A DNA stretch of 64,000 nt from Marimicrobium sp913061115 (lineage in GTDB: Bacteria; Pseudomonadota; Gammaproteobacteria; Pseudomonadales; Halieaceae): NCBI RefSeq assembly GCF_047729875.1, contig NZ_CP159826.1, positions 2,356,001 through 2,420,000 on the forward strand, written 5' to 3'. The notes below the pieces were generated by a model. The model was not told the origin of the DNA. It was given only the letters and a program-made list of their open reading frames with translations, and did no database searches. Below are positions 49,188 to 58,509 of this stretch, in pieces. Each line of letters starts with the position of its first letter. Position 1 is the first letter of the stretch. The translations under genes were made by a program, and so were the position numbers.

Positions 49188-51863
49188 GTGACTTTATCTT
49201 TAAACTCTTTCGACACCCTTTCAACGCTGGACGTTAACGGTAAAATCTACCAGTACTTCGCTGTCAATGGTGGGGCGCTGGCGACGCACAGTACCGTGGC
49301 CCGCCTCCCGGTGTGCAGTAAAATTCTTCTCGAAAACTTGTTGCGCCACGAGGATGGCATGAGCTGCACGCGCGAGGATATCGAGACGCTAGCAGGTAGC
49401 GCAGGAGGCGGCTCCGATCAAGAAATCGCCTACCACCCCACGCGCGTGCTGATGCAAGATTTTACCGGCGTGCCGGCCGTGGTGGATCTGGCGGCCATGC
49501 GCGACGCCCTAGTCAAACGGGGTATCGACCCAGAAAGAATTAATCCGTTATCGCCCGTCGACCTCGTCATCGATCACTCAGTGAGCATTGACAAGTTTGG
49601 CAGTAAAAATGCCTTCGAACAGAACGTGGCTATAGAAATGCAGCGCAACCACGAACGCTATGAATTCCTGAAATGGGGTCAGGGTGCGTTCGACGATTTC
49701 AGAGTAGTACCGCCGGGCACCGGCATCTGTCATCAGGTTAATCTGGAATACCTTGCACAGGTTGTGCGGCACCAACCCACAGATAGCACACCCCTCGCTT
49801 GTCCCGACACACTGGTAGGCACAGACAGCCACACCACTATGATTAATGGCCTAGGTGTTCTCGGCTGGGGCGTTGGCGGCATCGAAGCTGAAGCGGCCAT
49901 GCTGGGACAACCGATCTCAATGCTGATACCGGACGTTGTCGGTTTTGAGCTTACTGGCCAGATGCGCGAAGGCATTACCGCAACCGATCTGGTGTTGCAG
50001 GTAGTACAAATGCTCAGAGCACAGGGTGTGGTGGGCAAGTTTGTAGAATTTTACGGTAGCGGACTTGACCACCTACCGCTGTCTGATCGCGCCACTATTG
50101 CTAATATGTCGCCGGAGTATGGGGCCACCTGTGGCTTCTTTCCGGTTGATGCCCAGACACTCACCTATCTGCGACTCACAGGGCGTGATGAAGACACTGT
50201 CTCTCTGGTGGAGGCTTACTGCAAAGCACAGGGCATGTGGCGTGACCACAACTACATCACACCCAATTTCGCCGCCACACTGCAGCTGGATATGTCCACG
50301 GTCGAACCGAATCTCGCCGGCCCTAGACGCCCGCAGGACCGCGTCACGGTGCGCGATTTACGTGAAGCGGTCGATCAGTTCATTGAACTGGATGGTAAAT
50401 CCGACCAGCTAGAAACGGCGTTCCCGCTCGCCGACACCACAGAGTCAATGCACCACGGTGATGTCGTCATTGCTGCCATTACCTCGTGTACCAATACCTC
50501 CAATCCAGCGGTGATGATTGGCGCTGGACTAGTGGCACAAAAGGCTCTCGCACTCGGTTTGCAGCGCAAGCCTTGGGTAAAGTCTTCACTGGCACCTGGA
50601 TCAAAAGTGGTCACAGACTACCTGAAGAAGGCCGGACTACAGAGCTCATTAGATGCGCTAGGTTTCAATCTGGTGGGCTATGGCTGCACCACCTGCATCG
50701 GCAACTCGGGGCCACTACCGGACGCAGTGGAAGAGACTATCGCGGCCAATGACTTGGTAGCTTGCTCAGTACTCTCGGGCAACCGCAACTTTGAAGGGCG
50801 TATTCATCCACTGGTGAAAGCCAACTGGCTTGCGTCTCCACCGCTTGTAGTGGCCTATGCCCTGGCCGGTACCACCCGTATCGATCTGAGCCAGGAACCA
50901 CTGGGAGATGACACAGAGGGTAATCCGGTGTATCTGCGAGACATCTGGCCCAGTAATGCCGAGATCGCAGATCTGGTACAGACCGTGCATACCGACATGT
51001 TCAAAAAGGAGTACGGTGCCGTGTTCGACGGTGATCAAACATGGCAGTCGATAAAGACTAGCGACGGCGCCACCTACGCGTTCTCAGAAGATTCCACCTA
51101 TATTCAGCTCCCGCCCTTCTTTGAAGAACAGTATCAAGGTAACCAACACAATATCCTGGCTGCGCCCATGCTGGCGATGCTGGGTGACTCCGTCACCACT
51201 GACCACATATCGCCGGCTGGGGCGATTCCACTAGACAGTCCTGCAGCGCAATACCTGCGTACGCACGGTGTCAACGAAACCGACTTCAACTCCTACGGTT
51301 CACGGCGCGGCAACCACCAAGTGATGATGCGCGGCACCTTTGGAAATATCCGTATCCGCAATGAAATGACACCATCGCTGGAAGGGGGCTACACCCGCCT
51401 CAATGGCGCTACCGAACCGATGTTCATTTACGATGCGGCTATGGACTACCAGTCTCGAGGCATCAGCACAGTGGTTGTCGCGGGAAGCGAATACGGCACC
51501 GGATCCAGTCGCGACTGGGCGGCAAAGGGGACTCTACTCCTCGGCGTTAAGGCTGTTATCGTAGAAAGCTTCGAGCGCATACACCGCTCCAATCTGGTCG
51601 GCATGGGTGTCCTTCCGCTACAGTTTATGCCTGGGGACACACGCAAAACGTTAGCATTGCAAGGCGATGAGTGCTTCGACATTCTCGACCTTGAGGGCGA
51701 GCTAACGCCGCAACAGCTATTGCCAGCCGTCATTCACTACCCGTCTGGGGAGCGTCGCGAAATACAGCTGCAGTCCCGACTCGACACTGCGGTGGAAGTA
51801 GAATACTACCGCGCCGGTGGTGTGCTGACCTATGTGCTAAACCGGATTGCCAATCAGCCCTGA
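49188..51863 (+). CDS. acnA: Aconitate hydratase A
   Basis: An 891-residue AcnA/IRP-type aconitase. [4Fe-4S] ligands are in 'ITSCTNTSNPAVMIGAGLVAQKA' and 'GYGCTTCIGNSGPLPDAV'. Other marks are 'LACPDTLVGTDSHTTMINGLGVLGWGVGGIEAEAAMLGQPISM', 'LAAPMLAMLGDSVTTDHISPAG', 'YGSRRGNHQVMMRGTFGNIRIRNEM' and the swivel 'GSEYGTGSSRDWAAKGTLLLGVKAVIVESFERIHRSNLVGMGVLPL'. It isomerises citrate and isocitrate in the TCA and glyoxylate cycles. It starts at a GTG with AGG upstream. The fumC gene follows after 13 bases with its own ribosome-binding site. Confidence 0.96.
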   Translation: MTLSLNSFDTLSTLDVNGKIYQYFAVNGGALATHSTVARLPVCSKILLENLLRHEDGMSCTREDIETLAGSAGGGSDQEIAYHPTRVLMQDFTGVPAVVDLAAMRDALVKRGIDPERINPLSPVDLVIDHSVSIDKFGSKNAFEQNVAIEMQRNHERYEFLKWGQGAFDDFRVVPPGTGICHQVNLEYLAQVVRHQPTDSTPLACPDTLVGTDSHTTMINGLGVLGWGVGGIEAEAAMLGQPISMLIPDVVGFELTGQMREGITATDLVLQVVQMLRAQGVVGKFVEFYGSGLDHLPLSDRATIANMSPEYGATCGFFPVDAQTLTYLRLTGRDEDTVSLVEAYCKAQGMWRDHNYITPNFAATLQLDMSTVEPNLAGPRRPQDRVTVRDLREAVDQFIELDGKSDQLETAFPLADTTESMHHGDVVIAAITSCTNTSNPAVMIGAGLVAQKALALGLQRKPWVKSSLAPGSKVVTDYLKKAGLQSSLDALGFNLVGYGCTTCIGNSGPLPDAVEETIAANDLVACSVLSGNRNFEGRIHPLVKANWLASPPLVVAYALAGTTRIDLSQEPLGDDTEGNPVYLRDIWPSNAEIADLVQTVHTDMFKKEYGAVFDGDQTWQSIKTSDGATYAFSEDSTYIQLPPFFEEQYQGNQHNILAAPMLAMLGDSVTTDHISPAGAIPLDSPAAQYLRTHGVNETDFNSYGSRRGNHQVMMRGTFGNIRIRNEMTPSLEGGYTRLNGATEPMFIYDAAMDYQSRGISTVVVAGSEYGTGSSRDWAAKGTLLLGVKAVIVESFERIHRSNLVGMGVLPLQFMPGDTRKTLALQGDECFDILDLEGELTPQQLLPAVIHYPSGERREIQLQSRLDTAVEVEYYRAGGVLTYVLNRIANQP

Positions 51864-51876
51864 TAGGAGTAACGCC

Positions 51877-53241
51877 ATGGGTAACATGCGCACCGAGAAA
51901 GACAGCATGGGCGAGATACAGGTGCCTGCTGCAGCACTTTACGGTGCGCAGACTCAAAGGGCCGTCGATAATTTCCACATTAGCGGCACCACCATGCCAG
52001 CACATTTGATTTGTGCACTCGGCCTCATCAAAGCCGCCGCCGCCCGCGCCAATGTCGAACTGGGGTTACTGGACGCCACTCTGGCTACCAGCATTGCCGA
52101 TGCCGCCACCGCCGTCGCACAAGGACAGTATCAAGATCAGTTTCCCATCGACATATTCCAGACAGGTTCCGGCACCAGCACTAACATGAATGCCAACGAG
52201 GTCATTGCCAGTCTCGCCAGTCAACAACTGGGGCAAGCCGTGCATCCCAACGACCACGTCAACTGCAGTCAAAGTAGCAACGATGTCATTCCCACGGCAA
52301 TTCACGTCAGCGCCGAACTAGCACTCGCCAACTTGTTGATGCCAGCACTGCACCATCTTACCGATGTCATTGCCTTACGCGAGGAGTCGCTGGCAGACAG
52401 CATAAAAACGGGACGCACGCACCTGATGGACGCCATGCCATTAAGTCTGGCGCAGGAACTGTCAGGCTGGCGCACACAGCTGCTACAAGCAGGACAGCGG
52501 ATCAACGATTGTCGCTCACAGCTGCGCCAGTTGGCACAGGGCGGCACGGCAGTGGGTACGGGCGTCAATGCCGACCCCCAATTCGCCGCACGTTTTTGTT
52601 TTCATCTCAACGCATCAAGCGGACAGGCCTTCGAGCCTGCAGACAATTTTTTTGCGGCCCTTGCGAGTCAAGATGTGGCAGTAGCGCTTTCAGGCCAGCT
52701 CAAGGCACTGGCAGTCGCTCTCATGAAGATTGCCAACGACTTGCGATGGATGAACAGCGGCCCCTTATGCGGACTGGGTGAAATCAGCCTCAAGCCCCTG
52801 CAACCGGGCAGCAGCATCATGCCTGGCAAGGTTAATCCCGTCATACCGGAGGCAGTGGCTATGGCATCAGCACAAGTCATCGGCAACGACAGCACGATCA
52901 CGATAGCCGGCCAGTCGGGTAACTTTCAGCTCAATGTGATGCTACCAGTGATAGCTTGCAACTTATTGCAGAGTATTAACTTAATGGCCAACAGTTGCAC
53001 GGCACTGGCGGACAAGTGCTTTGCAGACTTTGTCGTGAATCACGATACGATCACGGCCAATCTGGCTAGAAATCCGATATTGGTCACGGCACTAAATGGA
53101 TTGGTGGGCTATAGCAAAGCTGCCCAAATTGCCAAACGCGCGTATCAGGAAGGACGACCCGTGCTTGACGTCGCCGTCGAAATGACCGAGCTTTCTCGCA
53201 AGGAACTGACCACCCTGCTCGATCCGAAAAAACTCATCTAG
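51877..53241 (+). CDS. fumC: Class II fumarate hydratase
   Basis: A 454-residue fumarase: 'MRTEKDSMGEIQVPAAALYGAQTQRAVDNF', 'FQTGSGTSTNMNANEVIA', 'NCSQSSNDVIPTAIHV', 'GRTHLMDAMPLSLAQELSGW', 'GGTAVGTGVNA' and the superfamily signature 'GSSIMPGKVNPVIPEA'. This iron-independent, oxidant-resistant enzyme interconverts fumarate and malate. TAGGAG precedes the ATG at 51877; a 10-residue extension into acnA is rejected. Cotranscription with acnA gives two TCA steps under one control. A probable terminator follows at 53249. Confidence 0.95.
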   Translation: MGNMRTEKDSMGEIQVPAAALYGAQTQRAVDNFHISGTTMPAHLICALGLIKAAAARANVELGLLDATLATSIADAATAVAQGQYQDQFPIDIFQTGSGTSTNMNANEVIASLASQQLGQAVHPNDHVNCSQSSNDVIPTAIHVSAELALANLLMPALHHLTDVIALREESLADSIKTGRTHLMDAMPLSLAQELSGWRTQLLQAGQRINDCRSQLRQLAQGGTAVGTGVNADPQFAARFCFHLNASSGQAFEPADNFFAALASQDVAVALSGQLKALAVALMKIANDLRWMNSGPLCGLGEISLKPLQPGSSIMPGKVNPVIPEAVAMASAQVIGNDSTITIAGQSGNFQLNVMLPVIACNLLQSINLMANSCTALADKCFADFVVNHDTITANLARNPILVTALNGLVGYSKAAQIAKRAYQEGRPVLDVAVEMTELSRKELTTLLDPKKLI

Positions 53242-53248
53242 CAGTCCC

Positions 53249-53287
53249 GGCGCACGTTTAAAACGAACATTCGGTGCGCGCCTTTTT
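53249..53287 (+). terminator. Probable terminator after fumC
   Basis: GGCGCAC and GTGCGC(GCC) form a GC-rich stem with a possible inner CGTTT/AAACG pairing, followed by five T residues. The stem has a small bulge near its base, so confidence is moderate. It begins 8 bases after the fumC stop. Confidence 0.6.
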
Positions 53288-53406
53288 ATGTTAGTCGAGC
53301 AGCTGCACGGTAGTTGAACATACACTAGACCAAGCGTTCTAACAGGAGTCCATCATATTCCACAGCGTAATACGTTGAGGTACGATAGCCCTCACAAATC
53401 CACTAC

Positions 53407-55470
53407 TTGAATGTGACTTGCGTGAACAAAGCAATACAATACGCGATTACCACTACACTGATACTGGCTCTGCTCATCGGGGCCTCTCTACTGTGGCTGC
53501 GCTTTGAGTTCGAGCGGGTGCAGCAGGATTCCGATACTCTATCGACCTGGGATCAGGTGTCGGTGCAAACCCTTGATGACGACCCCCAGATTCAACAACC
53601 CTGCCTGCACTATTATCCGGAAAAAAGAGCCTTTTTCGGCGACCTGCATGTCCATACCGCCGCATCGTACGATTCCACTTCATTTGGGGTGACCACCACC
53701 GTCGATGAGGCCTATAGTTTCGCTCGCGGCACACCTCTCCCGCTGCGCCTGCTCGGTGATCCCCCAGACTACCAGCCACCAATGCTAGACATCGGAACAC
53801 CACTGGATTTTACAGCGGTCACCGACCATGCAGAGGCGCTGGGAGAAACACGCTTGTGCTACACCACCGACCACTCGGCTTACGGCAGTTTGGTCTGTCG
53901 TCTCTATCGGGGTGACGTGCGCCTGCCGGTGGAAGAAAAAATGCAATCTCTCATGCGCCTGGCTAGCTTTGCCATCTTTGGACAGGACCGCTCCACCAGA
54001 GTTTGCGGCGAGGACGGTTCATTGTGTCGCGACACAGCCGTGGAAGTCTGGCGCGAAAACCAGCGCAGCACCGAAGCGTGGCATGACCACAGCGAAGAGT
54101 GCGAATTCACCACTTTTCACGCTTATGAATACACACTGGCCGATCAAGCCAGCAACCTGCATCGCAACGTTATCTTCAAGTCGAGCACGGTGCCTCAGGC
54201 ACCTCTGAGCGCTAAGGATGCACCCACACCGGAACAGCTATGGGGCTGGCTTGATGAGACCTGTATCGAGGGCAACGGCAGCTGCGACGTTCTGGCGATC
54301 CCGCACAACAGTAACTGGAGCAGCGGGCGCATGTGGTTCCCTTACACCAACCAGGACCTATCCTTACAGGAACAACAACGACTGGCGGCTTTGCGAGCGC
54401 GACTGGAGCCGCTGGCAGAAATGATGCAGGTAAAGGGTGACTCAGAGTGTCGCAACGGCATTGCCAGCGTTATCGGCGCTGCCGACGAACTGTGTGATTT
54501 CGAAAAACTACGTCCTCCCAGTGAAGTCATCCCCGATTGCGGCGAGAAGTTTAGCAGCGGGGGCATGATGCTCAAAGGCTGTGTCTCGCGCTACAGCTTT
54601 GTGCGTTATGCCTTGACCGCAGGGCTTTCAGAGGAACAAGCGTTAGGAGTCAATCCTTTCAAATTTGGTATTATCGCGGCCACAGATACCCATATCGGCG
54701 CGCCCGCTGGCGTTAAGGAAAACGGTTACCAGGGCTCGCACGGCAATGATCGAGGGATACAGAATCGACTCCTCGGTCAGGTCAACGTGCCTGGCGACAT
54801 CGCAAAGGGCTCTCCCGTGCGTTACAACCCGGGCGGTATCGCTGGCATCTATGCGGTCGAAAACAGCCGCGATGCGCTATTCGCTGCAATGCAGCGCAAA
54901 GAAACGTTTGGCACTAGTGGCCCTCGTATCACCCCGCGCTTTTTTGCCGGATGGAATATCGATGCCGGCCTCTGTCAAAGTGACAACTATCTGGCTGAAG
55001 CCTACCGCGAAGGTGTGCCCATGGGAGCAGATATCCCTCCGGCTCCGTCAGGCGCAAAGTCCAGCCCAGTGTTTATTGCCAGCGCCAATCGCGATCCCCG
55101 CGACGGTGGCAACCTGTTGCAGCGCATTCAGATCATCAAAGGCTGGATCGACGACCAAGGTAGAACCCAGCAAGCGGTTTATGACGTCGCAGGTGCAAAA
55201 GACACTGACGCAAGCGTAGATCCGCAAACCTGTGCAGTATCGGGTCGAGGTTTTTCCCAGTTATGTGCCAGCTGGCAAGATCCAAATTTTGACCCACAGG
55301 TGGCCGCTGTTTATTACGCCAGAGTGTTGGAAAATCCCAGTTGCCGCTGGAGCCATTACGACTGCCTCAGCTTGGCCCCGGAACAACGGCCTCCCAGCTG
55401 CAGTGATCCCGAACTGCCCTGGCAGATTCAGGAACGCGCTTGGACATCGCCGATCTGGTATCGCCCCTAG
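53407..55470 (+). CDS. DUF3604 protein, membrane-anchored PHP-like
   Basis: About 687 residues from a TTG; GTG starts at 53413 and 53422 (MNKAIQYA...) are at least as likely, and no clear ribosome-binding site decides. An N-terminal hydrophobic helix ('TTTLILALLIGASLLWL') serves as a signal anchor. The DUF3604 domain begins with 'AFFGDLHVHTAASYDSTSFG' (about 75-95), continues with 'LDFTAVTDHAEALGETRLC', 'FHAYEYT', 'VLAIPHNSNWSSGRMWF' and 'FKFGIIAATDTHIGAPAGVKE', and ends with a Cys-rich segment ('CRWSHYDCLSLAPEQRPPSCSDPELPW'). The HxH and later His/Asp residues resemble a PHP-type phosphoesterase metal site. The function is unknown; it probably acts in the periplasm. Confidence 0.83.
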   Translation: MNVTCVNKAIQYAITTTLILALLIGASLLWLRFEFERVQQDSDTLSTWDQVSVQTLDDDPQIQQPCLHYYPEKRAFFGDLHVHTAASYDSTSFGVTTTVDEAYSFARGTPLPLRLLGDPPDYQPPMLDIGTPLDFTAVTDHAEALGETRLCYTTDHSAYGSLVCRLYRGDVRLPVEEKMQSLMRLASFAIFGQDRSTRVCGEDGSLCRDTAVEVWRENQRSTEAWHDHSEECEFTTFHAYEYTLADQASNLHRNVIFKSSTVPQAPLSAKDAPTPEQLWGWLDETCIEGNGSCDVLAIPHNSNWSSGRMWFPYTNQDLSLQEQQRLAALRARLEPLAEMMQVKGDSECRNGIASVIGAADELCDFEKLRPPSEVIPDCGEKFSSGGMMLKGCVSRYSFVRYALTAGLSEEQALGVNPFKFGIIAATDTHIGAPAGVKENGYQGSHGNDRGIQNRLLGQVNVPGDIAKGSPVRYNPGGIAGIYAVENSRDALFAAMQRKETFGTSGPRITPRFFAGWNIDAGLCQSDNYLAEAYREGVPMGADIPPAPSGAKSSPVFIASANRDPRDGGNLLQRIQIIKGWIDDQGRTQQAVYDVAGAKDTDASVDPQTCAVSGRGFSQLCASWQDPNFDPQVAAVYYARVLENPSCRWSHYDCLSLAPEQRPPSCSDPELPWQIQERAWTSPIWYRP

Positions 55471-55514
55471 CGATGCGCCAGCATAGTCTTTGCTCACACC
55501 ACACAGAAGCGTCG

Positions 55515-56495
55515 CTACTGCAATTGCCGCTGCTGAATATCCTGTAGATAGTCGAGCAGGATTTGGTTTACTTCGCTGGAAGCTTCAAGTTGCACCATAT
55601 GGCCCGCGCCAGCAATCATGCGCACAGCACGCAGATCAGGAAAGATAGCGCGCATAAGACCGATGGGGTCATCTCCGTGGAAGCCTTCCAAATCCACGTC
55701 ATGCTCACTGCCCAAAAAGTAGGCAGGCACTGTGCTCTGAATGCCCTCGAAAGGCTTTCGCTGCAGCCACTTTAGGTCAAAAGAGCGGTACCAGTTTAGC
55801 CCGCCTGTAAAACCGCTGCGGCTGTATTCACTGACAAAGTATTCTAGCTCAATCTCAGACAACCAGGGCCAGGGTAGCGGCGGCGGTTCGGCCATCGCGT
55901 CGATATACGAGGTTTCCGGCGGATACTTAAATACGTCAAAGTAATTTCCGGCTGCGCTCAGCGTGTGAAACACCTTGTGCAAAAACCGACGTGGCTGTGC
56001 CGCGAGCTCCTGGTCTGCCCGGGGCGGCACTCGAAAATATTCAATGTGCAGAAAATGTTCCTGCCCCATGCGCCGATACTCGGTGAGAGGTGGCTCATCA
56101 GGATTGTGCGGCGCGGCAGGATTCTCTAGGCCTATCACCGCAAGCACACGTTCGGGGTGACGCAGCGCAAGGTCGTAAATCGCAAATGCACCGAAGTCTA
56201 GACCAGCGAATACAGCACACTCCACGCCAAGGTGATCAAGCAATCCCACTAGATCGCCGGTGATATGATCAATGTCGTAAGAAGAGAGTTCGGAGGGTGC
56301 CTCAGTCTGACCCATGCCGCGCATGTCGGGGGCAATCACCCGGTAACCGGCGTCGGACAGCGCGCTAATTTGTCGGTGCCAGCTAAACCACAGGTGAGGA
56401 AAGCCATGGCACAAAACCACCGGGATGCCCTCCCCCTGCTCCACATAGTGCATATGGATACCGTTGATGGTGGCATAGTGGTGCTGCCAGTTCAT
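55515..56495 (-). CDS. Alpha/beta hydrolase, epoxide-hydrolase-like
   Basis: The 326-residue product has the 'HGFPHLWFSWHRQI' oxyanion segment (HGFP 30-33), nucleophile Asp100 in 'VFAGLDFGAFAIYDLALRHPE', a cap domain with 'SGFTGGLNWYRSFDLKW' (possible epoxide-holding Tyr) and the catalytic His in 'GAGHMVQLE' near the end. An Asp nucleophile plus HGFP points to an epoxide hydrolase or haloalkane dehalogenase; the Tyr in the cap favours the former. It lies downstream of amtB on the same strand but beyond a terminator, so it likely has its own promoter. Confidence 0.87.
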   Translation of the reverse strand: MNWQHHYATINGIHMHYVEQGEGIPVVLCHGFPHLWFSWHRQISALSDAGYRVIAPDMRGMGQTEAPSELSSYDIDHITGDLVGLLDHLGVECAVFAGLDFGAFAIYDLALRHPERVLAVIGLENPAAPHNPDEPPLTEYRRMGQEHFLHIEYFRVPPRADQELAAQPRRFLHKVFHTLSAAGNYFDVFKYPPETSYIDAMAEPPPLPWPWLSEIELEYFVSEYSRSGFTGGLNWYRSFDLKWLQRKPFEGIQSTVPAYFLGSEHDVDLEGFHGDDPIGLMRAIFPDLRAVRMIAGAGHMVQLEASSEVNQILLDYLQDIQQRQLQ

Positions 56496-56512
56496 AACAC
56501 TGATGGCCCCTC

Positions 56513-56537
56513 ATATAAAAGGCCAACAGCGTTGGCC
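56513..56537 (-). terminator. Terminator after amtB
   Basis: Read on the minus strand, GGCCAAC-GCT-GTTGGCC is a perfect 7-base stem with a 3-base loop followed by TTTTATA. It begins 22 bases after the amtB stop codon and separates amtB from the epoxide-hydrolase-like gene. Confidence 0.75.
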
Positions 56538-56558
56538 TTCTGTAAGACGGACAGGTGT

Positions 56559-57878
56559 TTAAAGGTTGTAGCCGCGCTCATCGTGCAGCACCAGATCTAG
56601 GCCCTGGTTTTCTTCGTCCTCATCAATACGCAAACCCACCATAGCGTCAACCAACTTGAGGATTATAAACGTCATTACGCCCGTATAAATAAACGTCGCC
56701 GCCACGCCGGTCGCCTGCACCCACAGTTGGCCTCCCATGCTACTAATTCCGTCGGAAAACCCATTACCACTGAAAAGCCCGAGCTGCTCTGAGGCGAACA
56801 CGCCAATCAATAAAGTCCCAAGCATCCCGCCGACTCCGTGCACCGGAAACACATCGAGGCTGTCGTCAATTTTCAGCGCATTCCTCATAAAGTTGGTGGC
56901 AAAGTAGCACACCACACCTGCACTAAGCCCAATGACGATTGCCGCAGCGGGACCGACAGAACCGGAGGCAGGTGTAATTGTACCCAGACCAGCCACCATA
57001 CCGGTAACAATGCCCAGCACCGATGGTTTGCCGTGGCGCACCCACTCCATCGTCATCCATGCCAACGCGCCGCAGGCGGCAGATAAGTGAGTCACCAGCA
57101 TGGCCATGGCAGCCGTATTGTTGGCACCTAACGCCGAACCGGCGTTAAAACCAAACCAACCGACCCAGAGCATACCAGCGCCAGCGACAGTCATTGCGAG
57201 ATTGTGTGGCGGCATGGCAACGGTACCAAAGCCTTTGCGCGGCCCCATCATTAATGCCGCCACCAGCGCCGCTACCGCTGCAGTAATATGCACCACGGTG
57301 CCGCCGGCAAAGTCCTGTAGTCCCATTGCACCTAACCAGCCACCGCCCCAAACCCAATGACAGACCGGCGAGTATACGAACACTAGCCAGATAGTGCTGA
57401 AGATAAGCATCGCCGAAAAGCGCATACGCTCCGCAAAGGCTCCTACAATCAGTGCTGGCGTAATGATAGCGAATGTCATCTGGAAAACAGCAAACAACGT
57501 AGTGGGGATGGTCCCGCTCATTGAGTCTATTGTTATCGCACTGAAAAAGATGTTACCGAAATCCCCTATGTAGGGTCCCTGCTCGACCCCCTCGCTGCCA
57601 AAGGCAATGGTGTAACCGACGACAAACCATACCACTGACATGAGGCAGGTCAGAGCGAAGCATTGCATCATCACCGACAACACATTTTTTACCCGCACCA
57701 GGCCCGCATAAAATAGCGACAACCCGGGAATGGTCATAAACAATACCAAGGCAGTCGAGGTGAGTACCCATGCGGTATCGGCTCCGCTGAACTCATCAGC
57801 GCTGGCACCACTGGCGGCAAATAGCCCCGCCATTAATACAGTCGTTATTTGTAGCCTCTTCGCGATTTTCGACATCAT
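56559..57878 (-). CDS. amtB: Ammonium transporter
   Basis: The 439-residue Amt protein has an N-terminal signal-like segment, then eleven hydrophobic helices. 'DTAWVLTSTALVLFMTIPGLSLFYAGLVR' opens the channel domain; the twin pore histidines are in 'FAGGTVVHITAAVAALVAAL' and 'VFPVHGVGGMLGTLLIGVFA', and 'GWFGFNAGSALGANNTAAMAMLVTHLSAACGALAWM' is also conserved. It conducts ammonium across the inner membrane and is blocked by GlnK. The start overlaps the glnK stop (TGATGATG) with AGGAGG upstream, the usual glnK-amtB coupling. A terminator follows. Confidence 0.95.
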   Translation of the reverse strand: MMSKIAKRLQITTVLMAGLFAASGASADEFSGADTAWVLTSTALVLFMTIPGLSLFYAGLVRVKNVLSVMMQCFALTCLMSVVWFVVGYTIAFGSEGVEQGPYIGDFGNIFFSAITIDSMSGTIPTTLFAVFQMTFAIITPALIVGAFAERMRFSAMLIFSTIWLVFVYSPVCHWVWGGGWLGAMGLQDFAGGTVVHITAAVAALVAALMMGPRKGFGTVAMPPHNLAMTVAGAGMLWVGWFGFNAGSALGANNTAAMAMLVTHLSAACGALAWMTMEWVRHGKPSVLGIVTGMVAGLGTITPASGSVGPAAAIVIGLSAGVVCYFATNFMRNALKIDDSLDVFPVHGVGGMLGTLLIGVFASEQLGLFSGNGFSDGISSMGGQLWVQATGVAATFIYTGVMTFIILKLVDAMVGLRIDEDEENQGLDLVLHDERGYNL

Positions 57879-58216
57879 CAGAGTGCCTCCTCGCCAGTCT
57901 CTCCAGTGCGGATACGAACACTCTGCTCCAGCGGAGTGATGAATATTTTGCCATCACCGATTTTGCCAGTACTTGCCGCTTTACACACAACCTCAATCAC
58001 TGCATCAACTCGGTCGTCGCTGATTCCAATCTGTATCTTAATCTTAGGCTGAAACTCCACCACGTATTCTGCCCCACGATAAAGTTCAGTATGACCCTTC
58101 TGCCGTCCGTAGCCCTTCACCTCTTCCACTGTCATGCCACTGATGCCGAGCTGGTGCAGTGCATCACGAACGTCATCAAGCTTGAATGGCTTGATGATTG
58201 CAGTCATCATTTTCAT
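57878..58216 (-). CDS. glnK: Nitrogen regulatory protein PII
   Basis: A 112-residue PII protein: 'MKMMTAIIKPFKLDDVRDAL', T-loop 'GYGRQKGHTELYRGAEYVVEF' with the uridylylation site Tyr51, 'KIKIQIGISDD' and 'GDGKIFITPLEQSVRIRTGETGEEAL'. It senses 2-oxoglutarate and ATP/ADP and controls AmtB. It is named GlnK rather than GlnB because of the coupled amtB. Two TGGCA words occur upstream on the minus strand, but neither has a proper -12 element, so a sigma-54 promoter is not called. Confidence 0.95.
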   Translation of the reverse strand: MKMMTAIIKPFKLDDVRDALHQLGISGMTVEEVKGYGRQKGHTELYRGAEYVVEFQPKIKIQIGISDDRVDAVIEVVCKAASTGKIGDGKIFITPLEQSVRIRTGETGEEAL

Positions 58217-58509
58217 GTTGATTCCTCACCCTTAAGTTACCCCATTAGTCTGCGACTTATTGCCACTGCAGACCATTGAGCGAAATCCGTCGTCAACCGA
58301 CGATGCGGGGCGCTATCGTGCCACATCGTCATGCAAAGGTTAACCGCTCTAAGAAACAAAAATGAGCAATCACGCGCTTTCGGGCAAGCGCCAAGCGCCG
58401 GATCTCGCAATAAGCCCACGCGTGCTAAAACTGATATTTAAGCGTGCAACAACGCGATTTGCATGGTATCAATACGCGCTTTATAGACTTTAGGGACGGG
58501 GTTTCATCT

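Noticed and set aside
53324..53406. Promoter elements upstream of the DUF3604 gene
   Set aside because: No convincing -35/-10 pair or ribosome-binding site could be read, so nothing was called.
58217..58340. Possible sigma-54 promoter for glnK-amtB
   Set aside because: Two minus-strand TGGCA words were found, but the downstream GC element is absent or at the wrong spacing in both.
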